A stretch of 7,886 bases of DNA from the NCBI GenBank assembly GCA_902780365.1, contig CACZFE010000164.1, positions 1 through 7,886 of the forward strand. Direction: 5' to 3'. The notes under the pieces are model-generated. The model had not been told where the DNA came from. It made no database searches and saw nothing but the letters and a program-made list of their open reading frames with translations. The position numbers and the translations under genes were made by a program. Source of the stretch: an uncultured Spirochaetales bacterium (GTDB lineage Bacteria > UBP6 > UBA1177). Below, piece after piece: positions 1 to 5,383 of the stretch (positions within the stretch are counted from its first letter, which is position 1; the number at the start of each line of letters is the position of its first letter).

Positions 1-173
1 ATGGGAAGGTTTTTCTGAAACTCAAATCCAGTACGACAGGCATTACTTTGTCAAAAACAGCCACTGAAAATATCAGAATATTGTGGTGGCAAGGTAAATT
101 TTATTATCTGAATGAGGATTACAAGGCTTTCTGGAGCGGAAAATATGAAGGAAACATGCTGAAGAGGGAATGA
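1..173 (+). CDS. C-terminal end of an unrecognised protein (5' end outside window)
   Basis: A reading frame (codons from base 3) is open from the window edge to TGA at 171-173, giving 56 residues. The tail is rich in aromatic residues, for example ENIRILWWQGKFYYLNED followed by YKAFWSGKYEGN. I do not recognise a family, and there is no clear membrane segment. The main support for a real gene is its junction with the next frame: the stop TGA overlaps the next start in an ATGA arrangement, typical of translationally coupled genes. The region is more A/T-rich than the dnaK end of the window. It could also be the first part of a gene whose second half (170-397) was split off by a frameshift, which I cannot tell apart from an operon here. 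Confidence 0.45.
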   Translation, partial: GKVFLKLKSSTTGITLSKTATENIRILWWQGKFYYLNEDYKAFWSGKYEGNMLKRE

Positions 174-397
174 TGAATGAAGACAACGGCAGAAAAGTTT
201 TTATTTTCAATCCGTTTTATAGAGGCAAAGACCCTATGAAAGAAATTTTTTGGGGAACTAAAAACGCCGATGGAACTAAAGGCTTTGTCAGAAATTATTT
301 CGCACCTGGTGCAGAATATGGCTATGACTCAACTACTTACGAAAAATGGCAACAATCTGGTTTTGTTCAGCCGGAGGTGGATCCATGGCTAAAATAA
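170..397 (+). CDS. Small hypothetical protein, 75 residues
   Basis: The frame starts with two consecutive ATG codons (170 and 173). An AGAGGG sequence just upstream (about 163-168) is better spaced for the second, which gives 74 residues. The protein is soluble-looking, rich in aromatic residues and glycine (KVFIFNPFYRGKDP, FWGTKNADGTKGF, YFAPGAEYGYDS), with no signal peptide, transmembrane segment or cysteine. I do not recognise the family. It overlaps the preceding stop by a few bases, and its 3' end overlaps the start of the next short frame at 385, so three frames appear coupled. Small overlapping genes of this kind are common in polymorphic toxin/immunity or phage accessory clusters, but nothing in the sequence identifies it as either. 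Confidence 0.5.
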   Translation: MMNEDNGRKVFIFNPFYRGKDPMKEIFWGTKNADGTKGFVRNYFAPGAEYGYDSTTYEKWQQSGFVQPEVDPWLK

Positions 398-459
398 TTG
401 AGAAAATCAAAAGACGACCGCTGTTTTTTACATATATTTTTCTGTTCAGAAATGCTTGA
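385..459 (+). pseudogene. Truncated start of a membrane-protein-like gene, 24 codons
   Basis: ATG at 385 is preceded by a near-perfect GGAGG (373-377) seven bases upstream, the strongest ribosome binding site at this end of the window. The frame reads MAKIIEKIKRRPLFFTYIFL and stops at TGA 457-459. A basic, amphipathic start followed by a run of hydrophobic and aromatic residues is what the N-terminus of an inner-membrane protein usually looks like. The start lies 13 bases inside the preceding gene, consistent with translational coupling. My reading is that a membrane protein gene was truncated here, by deletion or rearrangement, leaving osmC joined convergently 38 bases on. A genuine short membrane peptide is the alternative. 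The +1 frame stays open for about 20 further codons after the stop, into the osmC 3' end, without recognisable content. Confidence 0.35.
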
Positions 460-497
460 CCACTATACCATGCAAGTGTGCGGGAAAGTGATTCCGG

Positions 498-917
498 TTA
501 GAAATTCATTGAGATATTTACGATGACTTCTTTGCTGAGTGTCTGAGCTACCGGGCAGGTGTCAGCTGCTTTTTTGAGCATTTCCTTCTGTTTTTCGGTG
601 TAGTCGTGTTTCGGGAAGGTGAAGGCGATGTCGATCTGGCCGATGCGGCGCGGATTCTGTGCCATTGTCTTTTTGATTTCGTATTTCGTGCCGTCAACAT
701 TGAAGTCGTGAGCCTGAGCGGTGATGCCCATGATCGTCATCATGCACGCAGCCAGTGCTCCGCAGACTGTGTCGGTCGGGGAGAAAGCCTCTCCTTTGCC
801 GTGGTTGTCGGTCGGAGCGTCGGTCATAATGGTGTTGTTCGATTTGAGGTGGGTCATTTCGTTGCGGAGCGAACCTTTGTACTCTCCTTTGATGATTACC
901 GGTGCGGTGTTTTCCAT
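498..917 (-). CDS. OsmC/Ohr-family protein (thiol-dependent peroxide detoxification)
   Basis: This 139-residue protein has the length and layout of the OsmC superfamily, cytoplasmic proteins of which OsmC and Ohr reduce organic hydroperoxides with a pair of cysteines. The motif SPTDTVCGALAAC (46-58) holds the expected peroxidatic cysteine C58 at the start of the central helix, and DTCPVAQTL (119-127) holds the second family cysteine C121. C52 is an extra cysteine near the first. The segment around IMGITAQAH and NPRRIG is typical of the OsmC-like branch that carries KGEAFSPTD before the helix, rather than of classical Ohr. The start at 917 has AAGGAGAG closely upstream, and a good promoter lies just before it, so it is probably monocistronic. 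It lies downstream of, but seems not to belong to, the lipoprotein operon. The substrate cannot be read from the sequence, so I give no symbol. Confidence 0.93.
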   Translation of the reverse strand: MENTAPVIIKGEYKGSLRNEMTHLKSNNTIMTDAPTDNHGKGEAFSPTDTVCGALAACMMTIMGITAQAHDFNVDGTKYEIKKTMAQNPRRIGQIDIAFTFPKHDYTEKQKEMLKKAADTCPVAQTLSKEVIVNISMNF

Positions 918-953
918 TTTTCTCTCCTTATAAGTTAAACAATAAACGGCGGT

Positions 954-981
954 ATTTTAGAAAAATGCCTCATTTAGGCAA
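954..981 (-). promoter_or_regulatory. sigma70-type promoter for the osmC-family gene
   Basis: On the minus strand TTGCCT (981-976) and TAAAAT (959-954) are separated by 16 bases, with the start codon about 37 bases beyond the -10. Five of six -10 bases and four of six -35 bases match the consensus. The same -10 hexamer occurs at the lipoprotein operon promoter (5193-5198). Confidence 0.5.
966..980. promoter_or_regulatory. Inverted repeat over the osmC -35 box (possible operator)
   Basis: TGCCT (966-970) and AGGCA (976-980) form a 5-base inverted repeat with a 5-base spacer, and the outer arm bases are A/T-rich. It covers the -35 box and part of the promoter spacer, where a repressor could act. 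On the minus strand it is also followed by TTTTTCT, so a weak terminator for the upstream lipoprotein operon is an alternative. The arms are short and chance is possible. Confidence 0.25.
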
Positions 982-1053
982 ATTTCCTGAAACATGAACT
1001 GGTTTTGGTTTCTGTCCGCAGAAATCCTTCAAATTTTTATGAATCAAACTGGA

Positions 1054-1076
1054 GAGACGCTATACAATGACGTCTC
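1054..1076 (-). terminator. Weak hairpin downstream of the lipoprotein operon
   Basis: GAGACG (1054-1059) and CGTCTC (1071-1076) can pair around an 11-base loop, 38 bases past the stop codon of the large lipoprotein gene. The U-tract that a factor-independent terminator needs is missing or weak (TCCAGTTTGATT follows on the minus strand). It may stabilise the 3' end, or be unrelated. No better terminator is visible between 918 and 1114. Confidence 0.2.
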
Positions 1077-1114
1077 ACATCATCGTCATGACGTTTGGCA
1101 GATGTTTCTGGAAT

Positions 1115-3790
1115 TTATTGATAACTTATGCAGACAACGCTTTTTTTAGCGCTTTTCGTGTAACTAGAGTCTACTGTGCCACGCTCGAAATCAAGAGAGT
1201 AGGCTATTGCTGCATAGGATTCCTTTGATGTTGAAGACCAGAGTTTTGTGTTTGCAGGCATCTCAGGGAAATTCGAAGCAGGTTCTGTTTTTTCGTAGTT
1301 TACGAGGGAAAGGAGTTCGTTTATGTCAGGGAGATGCCAGTTGGAAATACCGGCGTATGTAAGATTCTCGCAGTAGGAAAGGGCCTCCTGCCAGGTTTTT
1401 TCCTTAGCAATGGTTTTGGTCCATTTCGGGTCACCCGCTCTAGCAGGAACGAATGTTGCATATTCTTCAGTAGCGCTGCCAGATATCGTGAACGATTTTT
1501 GGGACATCCGCTTGCCTCTGACGCACATAACACGGAAAGAGTCGTTCTTTTGAGATTTGTATGAAATTGGATTGAAAGTCCAAGCTGCTGTATCGTCTTG
1601 ATATGCGGAAGAAGTCCATACTTTGGCTTCAGTTACTGATTCGAACACTGTTTTAAAGAGCTGATTCTTCATATCGATCGTCTGCATTTCATGCATGTTC
1701 GGAAGTCTCCAGTCTTTTTTACCGGCATAATCGAGATTTTCACAGTAAACATTTGCTCCGACCCATGTGTAGAATCCTTCCGAAAGCGTTTGAGTCCATT
1801 CAAGGCCGTTGTTGTCGTCAATTATATATTTCTGATTGTTGGCAAGGCCCTGGGAGAATGTTTTGCTGAAGCAGCCGTGCGAGAACTGTGCATCCTGTCC
1901 GAAGAAATCCTCTCCTTCTGCTGGGCAGGTTATTTCAGTATTGTTGCTGTAACATTTTTCCTGGTCTGTGCAGATTTTGTTTAAAGTGTTGCTCTGAGTA
2001 TTTGCGGATTCGGATTCAACGCATTGCTCTCCGTCCCATTTGTAGCCGCTGTTGCAGTTGCAATAATAGTTTTCAGCGTCTGACGCAGTGCAGCTTCCGT
2101 TTGAATTATAGACCTGGGAGCATGTTCCACCTCCGCAGTAGCTGCAGGCATTCCCGTTCCAGAAATAGTTGTTATTGCAGAGACATTCATATTTTTCTTC
2201 AGTTTGAGGAATGCAGAAACCAGTTGAATTTGTGCCGCAGTTTGCGGTTTTGCAAGGATCTGCCGCACATTTTTCACCTTCCCAGAAAAATCCCTCCTTG
2301 CAGATGTCAGAGCGGACGCAGCGGACAGTATGGTAACTATCCTGGTCGGCGTTGGAGCGTTGTAAATTTACTGCGTATACCGATGAGAAATAAGAGGATG
2401 AGATGAATCTCATCCAATTGGAACCGTCATGATTTATCGTGCTGTTTATTGATGCAATAATGAATGCGCTGATTTCGTTTGTATTAGGAAGTCTCCAGTC
2501 CGAGTATCCGGCATGGACAAGATTTTCGCAGTATTTAAAAGCCTGTCTGGGGTTTTTATAAGGAGCTGCCTCTTTCTGCCACATAAGTTCCGACGAGGAA
2601 TCGACATAGACTTTCGTGCTGTTTACAGTCCATTCGGTAAGTTCCAAAGACGGCAACTCGTCTCCGCGGACACAGATTACAGAATAAGGATTAGATTTCG
2701 AATACGAATATGTTTCAGGTGCAGAAGAATACTCGAATGACAATACTGTGGCAGAACTCGAACCTGCTGCTGAAGTCCAGAAAACTTTTGAATAAAGATT
2801 CTGAAAATAGGTCGATCTGGTGGATCCATTGGTGAAGAGTGTCATAAGTTCGTGTATGTTAGGAATTCTCCAGTCATTTTTACCGGCAAGATCCAACTGT
2901 TCACAATATTCTTTTGCGGCTTCAAATGTATAGGTCGTTTCCGGTATCTCTTTCTGCCATGAAAGTCCGGTAGTAAGGCTTGTTATGGTGTCGTCATCGC
3001 TTTCAAAATACTGTCTTACGCATGTTCCGGCATTAGCATACTGTGCATCCTGTCCGTAGAAAGTTTCGCCTTTTGCAGGACATTCTGCCGCTTTAGGGCT
3101 AGGGAAGGCATGACATTTGTCATCATCCGTGCAGATGATGCCTAAAGAAGGCCTGCGGTCAACACATCCCGCAATTTTTCCGTTCCAGTAATATTCGTAT
3201 TCACAGTCGCACAGATATTCGAAAGCGCTTTTACTTTCACATGAATGATTAATCGCATGTTCGAAAGCGGCACACGGGTTGTCTGCGCACGGATCGATAC
3301 AGTTTTTTCCATTCCAGAAATAGGTCTCTTTGCATTTGAAACGGCATTCGTATGAGCTCGGTTCCTCGTTATAGACTCCTTGCAGCTCTTCATTTCCTGC
3401 ATCCCAAGGCTGAGTTATTTCGGAAACAGTGTTCCACTCCGCGTTTTCCGGAAGTCCGGTGCACTGTCCGATTTTTGTTTCATTGTCGCAATACTGATAT
3501 GCGTTATCCCATAAATAGTGTTCCTTGCATTCACATAAATACGGTGATTCGTCCTGAGTGTCGTCATAGTAGCATTTACCTGTCGAACCCTCCATATATT
3601 CCTCTTTGCAATAACCGAGAGCGCACCATTCCATGCATTCTTCACCATCCCAGAAATAGTGCTTGTTGCAGCCGCATGAGAAATCATTCTGGTGAGCAGT
3701 ACAGATTCCGTCGGAATTGGCGATGTTTTTGCACGGATTCGGGTTGCAAATACCAGGTGCTATCGCCTGACGGTTCTGTGTCGACTGCAT
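1115..3790 (-). CDS. Large EGF-like/Lcl_C (DUF1566) surface lipoprotein, body without signal peptide
   Basis: This 891-residue frame is the main part of a gene whose true start is at 3914; a one-base frameshift separates the two. Domains in this frame are: four EGF-like Cys repeats (15-209, first one CNPNPC ... CGC ... YFWDGEEC); a Cys leader with FYGQDAQY (220-257); two Lcl_C/DUF1566 domains (264-376 and 386-494); further EGF-like repeats (497-590); a second leader with FFGQDAQF (607-640); and two more Lcl_C domains (655-759 and 775-889). Each Lcl_C copy shows TGLxW-like, YCxxL, DWRLPN-like and CVR-like motifs. Lcl_C is named after the C-terminal region of the Legionella collagen-like adhesin Lcl, which binds glycosaminoglycans; adhesion is therefore a reasonable inference. 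The many paired cysteines imply folding outside the cytoplasm. The ATG at 3790 has no ribosome binding site, and a product from it would lack any export signal, so it is probably not the natural start. The function is unproven. Confidence 0.85.
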   Translation of the reverse strand: MQSTQNRQAIAPGICNPNPCKNIANSDGICTAHQNDFSCGCNKHYFWDGEECMEWCALGYCKEEYMEGSTGKCYYDDTQDESPYLCECKEHYLWDNAYQYCDNETKIGQCTGLPENAEWNTVSEITQPWDAGNEELQGVYNEEPSSYECRFKCKETYFWNGKNCIDPCADNPCAAFEHAINHSCESKSAFEYLCDCEYEYYWNGKIAGCVDRRPSLGIICTDDDKCHAFPSPKAAECPAKGETFYGQDAQYANAGTCVRQYFESDDDTITSLTTGLSWQKEIPETTYTFEAAKEYCEQLDLAGKNDWRIPNIHELMTLFTNGSTRSTYFQNLYSKVFWTSAAGSSSATVLSFEYSSAPETYSYSKSNPYSVICVRGDELPSLELTEWTVNSTKVYVDSSSELMWQKEAAPYKNPRQAFKYCENLVHAGYSDWRLPNTNEISAFIIASINSTINHDGSNWMRFISSSYFSSVYAVNLQRSNADQDSYHTVRCVRSDICKEGFFWEGEKCAADPCKTANCGTNSTGFCIPQTEEKYECLCNNNYFWNGNACSYCGGGTCSQVYNSNGSCTASDAENYYCNCNSGYKWDGEQCVESESANTQSNTLNKICTDQEKCYSNNTEITCPAEGEDFFGQDAQFSHGCFSKTFSQGLANNQKYIIDDNNGLEWTQTLSEGFYTWVGANVYCENLDYAGKKDWRLPNMHEMQTIDMKNQLFKTVFESVTEAKVWTSSAYQDDTAAWTFNPISYKSQKNDSFRVMCVRGKRMSQKSFTISGSATEEYATFVPARAGDPKWTKTIAKEKTWQEALSYCENLTYAGISNWHLPDINELLSLVNYEKTEPASNFPEMPANTKLWSSTSKESYAAIAYSLDFERGTVDSSYTKSAKKSVVCISYQ
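1124..2254 (-). repeat. Second copy of the EGF/leader/Lcl_C-pair module
   Basis: It encodes two complete EGF-like repeats, a Cys leader and two Lcl_C domains (1828-1514 and 1468-1124). The last domain is the most diverged: WHLPD replaces WRLPN, and its closing motif is VCISYQ rather than CVRG. Confidence 0.7.
2309..3748 (-). repeat. First copy of the EGF/leader/Lcl_C-pair module
   Basis: It encodes EGF-like repeats, a Cys leader and two Lcl_C domains (3001-2663 and 2635-2312). The same order recurs at 2254-1124 and in the upstream gene. The copies are recognisable as protein, and partly as DNA around the DWRLPN codons (AGTCTCCAGTC on the plus strand near 1706 and 2490). Confidence 0.7.
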
Positions 3791-3914
3791 CGTCGTCAGT
3801 CACGCTTTCTTCCGAATCGGGAGTTTCATTTTTGTTTTCTTTTTTCGAGCCGCCGCATCCTGCAAAGAAAAGCAGCGCAGCCAAAATCGTTAAGCAGAGA
3901 CAAAGTTTTTTCAT
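3684..3914 (-). pseudogene. Signal-peptide and linker fragment of the large lipoprotein gene (frameshifted N-terminus)
   Basis: ATG at 3914 follows GGAGG (3924-3920) by five bases and lies 13 bases after the stop of the upstream paralogue, so this is the natural start of the large lipoprotein. Residues 1-20 are a lipoprotein signal peptide, MKKLCLCLTILAALLFFAGC, ending in a lipobox with Cys20 as the acylated residue (Phe at -3 is not the commonest residue). An acidic, low-complexity linker follows (KKENKNE through VDTEPSGDS, to about residue 52). Beyond that the frame reads basic, unrelated sequence and stops at 3684, while the EGF-like coding continues in another frame. An earlier ATG at 3926 overlaps the ribosome binding site and is not chosen. 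Start and linker closely parallel the intact neighbour, which begins MKKLCLIFIIFSLFVFAGC. Confidence 0.8.
3749..3799 (-). other. Frameshift interval in the large lipoprotein gene
   Basis: From 3914 to 1115 is 2800 bases, one more than a multiple of three. The body frame is closed upstream by TGA at 3802-3800, and homology with the neighbour resumes at CNPNPC (first Cys codon 3748-3746), so the frame must change between 3799 and 3749. Leaving out one base gives a continuous protein of about 932 residues. No homopolymer of four or more and no obvious slippery heptamer is present in the interval. Confidence 0.8.
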
Positions 3915-3927
3915 TAAGGCCTCCATC

Positions 3928-5163
3928 CTATTTTACGCAACGGAACTCGTTGTTTTCAAAATCTTTATGGTATTGTGCGACGTATCCGCGGCATATTTCC
4001 CATGCTGAGTCGGTGAAATGAACAAAGGTCGTAGAAGACCAGAGGCAATAATCGTACGACATGCCGGGAAAATTTGAATAAGGTCTGTCTTTGTCTGGAT
4101 CAAGCAGGGAAGCGATCTCGTTTTTGTTAGGTAAACGCCATCCCGTTTCCGTTCCGGTGTTCAGACTTTGGCAATAGGCCAGCATTGCTTTCCAATCCAT
4201 GTCAGTGTGGTAAGTTTTCTCCCATACGAGACCTGTCCGCTTGTCTGTGACAGTCATTTCGTCTTCCGATACTTCAAAATCGCTTTCCTGAGCCGCCAGC
4301 ATCTCTTCACCGCTGACACAAAGAACTCTGAGCGGTTCAGCTTTTTCGGTGGATGATACGGTTCCGTAATAAGGGTTGAAAGAATATGCGGAAGAACCTG
4401 ATTCTTTTTCATAGAATTTTGACGTCCATACGGCTACTACCATTTTTTTGAAATTCTGGTTCACCGCAGGTCTTGATGTGCTGTTGTCTACGAGTGTGAG
4501 CAGTTCCAGCGGATTCGGAACGCGCCATGAGTCGATCCCCGCAAAAGCTTCTTCATTCAGATCGTTGCAGTGATTTTGCGCCTCTTCCCATATGTAAGTG
4601 TCAGACGACGACGATTTTTCCCAGATGAGTCCCGTGTTGTTGTCCACGACCACATCCTGTGTTGCTGTAAAACTCTGCGGCGTGCAGTAGCCGAGAGCCG
4701 CATAGTGCTGATCCTGTCCGTAAAAATCGGCTTCAGATGATGAAGGGCACTCCATCAGTGAAGTCATGTCGTAGCACTCTGTCTGCCCTGTGCATATATT
4801 GCCGAGCGAAAGAGGAACCGACCTTACGCAGGATAAACCGTTCCATTCGTAGTCCGTGTCACATTCACAAAGATACTGTGCTTCTTTTACAGTGCAGATT
4901 CCCGTCGAATTTGCGATATCTTCGCAGGGATTCGGATTGCAGAGGCCTTCTTCTTCCTCAGGTTCGGTATCAGTGTCCTCCTGATCGGGTTCTTCCGTCG
5001 GTTCTGTATCGTCAGGAACGTAACTGTCATCAGTTTCGGCATCGACTGAATCTTCGTCGTTCTGAGCCTCGCCGGAATCGGTATCATCCGTTGTTTTCGA
5101 ACTGCCGCAGCCCGCAAAAACAAAAAGTGAAAAGATAATGAAAATCAGACAAAGTTTTTTCAT
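3928..5163 (-). CDS. EGF-like/Lcl_C (DUF1566) surface lipoprotein, 411 residues
   Basis: The start at 5163 is chosen because GGAGG lies seven bases upstream and the frame then begins with a textbook lipoprotein signal peptide, with acylated Cys19 in FVFAGC. The frame is open 29 codons further up, but that extension contains the promoter and ribosome binding site. After the lipid anchor come an acidic linker (20-73, DDTDSGEAQNDEDS ... EPEEEE), one EGF-like repeat with six cysteines (75-112, CNPNPC ... CEC ... WNGLSC), a Cys leader with FYGQDQHY (124-160), and two Lcl_C/DUF1566 domains (about 171-284 with SWRVPNPLEL, and 303-411 with GWRLPNKNEI and final RCVK). It is the first gene of an operon; the larger paralogue starts 13 bases after its stop. 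The protein is predicted to be membrane-anchored and exposed in the periplasm or on the surface. Adhesion to glycans is inferred from Lcl; no catalytic site is visible. Confidence 0.93.
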   Translation of the reverse strand: MKKLCLIFIIFSLFVFAGCGSSKTTDDTDSGEAQNDEDSVDAETDDSYVPDDTEPTEEPDQEDTDTEPEEEEGLCNPNPCEDIANSTGICTVKEAQYLCECDTDYEWNGLSCVRSVPLSLGNICTGQTECYDMTSLMECPSSSEADFYGQDQHYAALGYCTPQSFTATQDVVVDNNTGLIWEKSSSSDTYIWEEAQNHCNDLNEEAFAGIDSWRVPNPLELLTLVDNSTSRPAVNQNFKKMVVAVWTSKFYEKESGSSAYSFNPYYGTVSSTEKAEPLRVLCVSGEEMLAAQESDFEVSEDEMTVTDKRTGLVWEKTYHTDMDWKAMLAYCQSLNTGTETGWRLPNKNEIASLLDPDKDRPYSNFPGMSYDYCLWSSTTFVHFTDSAWEICRGYVAQYHKDFENNEFRCVK

Positions 5164-5192
5164 AATGCTGCCTCCTATAAAAAAACTATAGA

Positions 5193-5220
5193 ATTTTAGG
5201 CAAAAGAGGGAAAAAGACAA
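5193..5220 (-). promoter_or_regulatory. Promoter of the lipoprotein operon
   Basis: On the minus strand TTGTCT (5220-5215) and TAAAAT (5198-5193) are separated by 16 bases. The ATG at 5163 is about 30 bases beyond the -10, leaving a short leader that holds the GGAGG site. The surrounding sequence is A/T-rich, so a chance match is possible. Confidence 0.45.
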
Positions 5221-5278
5221 AAAATATCGGTTCGGGAGAGGTTTTGTCATAAATCCGCTTTATGAAAAATTTTTGATT

Positions 5279-5301
5279 TTTGAGTGTTGACTTTGCTCAA
5301 A
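5279..5301. promoter_or_regulatory. Inverted repeat around the grpE -35 box (possible heat-shock operator)
   Basis: TTTGAG (5279-5284) and CTCAAA (5296-5301) are perfect 6-base arms with an 11-base spacer that contains the whole -35 hexamer. A protein bound here would block polymerase. It does not match CIRCE (TTAGCACTC-N9-GAGTGCTAA), so the regulator, if there is one, is unknown. Confidence 0.3.
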
Positions 5302-5316
5302 CCGTTCTTATATAAG
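5287..5316 (+). promoter_or_regulatory. sigma70-type promoter of grpE-dnaK
   Basis: TTGACT (5287-5292) and TATAAG (5311-5316) are 18 bases apart, each matching five of six consensus bases. Transcription would begin near 5323, leaving about 60 bases of leader before grpE. I do not see the sigma32-type CTTGAA/CCCCAT pair or a CIRCE operator. Confidence 0.6.
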
Positions 5317-5383
5317 AGTGCGTTTTGGATGTTGCTTGATTGAAGATTTTAATGATTTCAGGCAGTTGGCTTTTGGAGGAGTT

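Noticed and set aside
1007..1026. Hairpin GGTTTCTG-TCCG-CAGAAATC as a terminator
   Set aside because: The stem is stable only on the plus strand, where no gene ends nearby, and no adjacent U-tract follows; on the minus strand it has a mismatch and is followed by A-rich sequence.
994..1149. A 51-codon plus-strand frame crossing the osmC-lipoprotein gap (MNWFWFLSAEIL...)
   Set aside because: It has no ribosome binding site or promoter, starts directly after a TGA, and its 3' end runs antisense into the lipoprotein gene; it is probably chance.
1888..2406. A 172-codon plus-strand Cys/Arg-rich frame inside the large lipoprotein gene
   Set aside because: Its cysteines and arginines are the antisense reading of the EGF-like and Lcl_C codons; there is no ribosome binding site.
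3788..3790. ATG at 3790 as the natural start of the large lipoprotein
   Set aside because: There is no ribosome binding site, it lies inside the acidic linker, and the product would have no signal peptide although it is full of disulfide-type cysteines.
1115..5163. Diversity-generating retroelement acting on the repeated domains
   Set aside because: No reverse transcriptase gene and no template/variable repeat pair are seen; the DNA repeats are those expected from conserved protein motifs.
5299..5324. Possible CIRCE operator suggested by GAGTGC at 5316-5321
   Set aside because: Only part of the right half matches; the left half TTAGCACTC is absent at the required distance.
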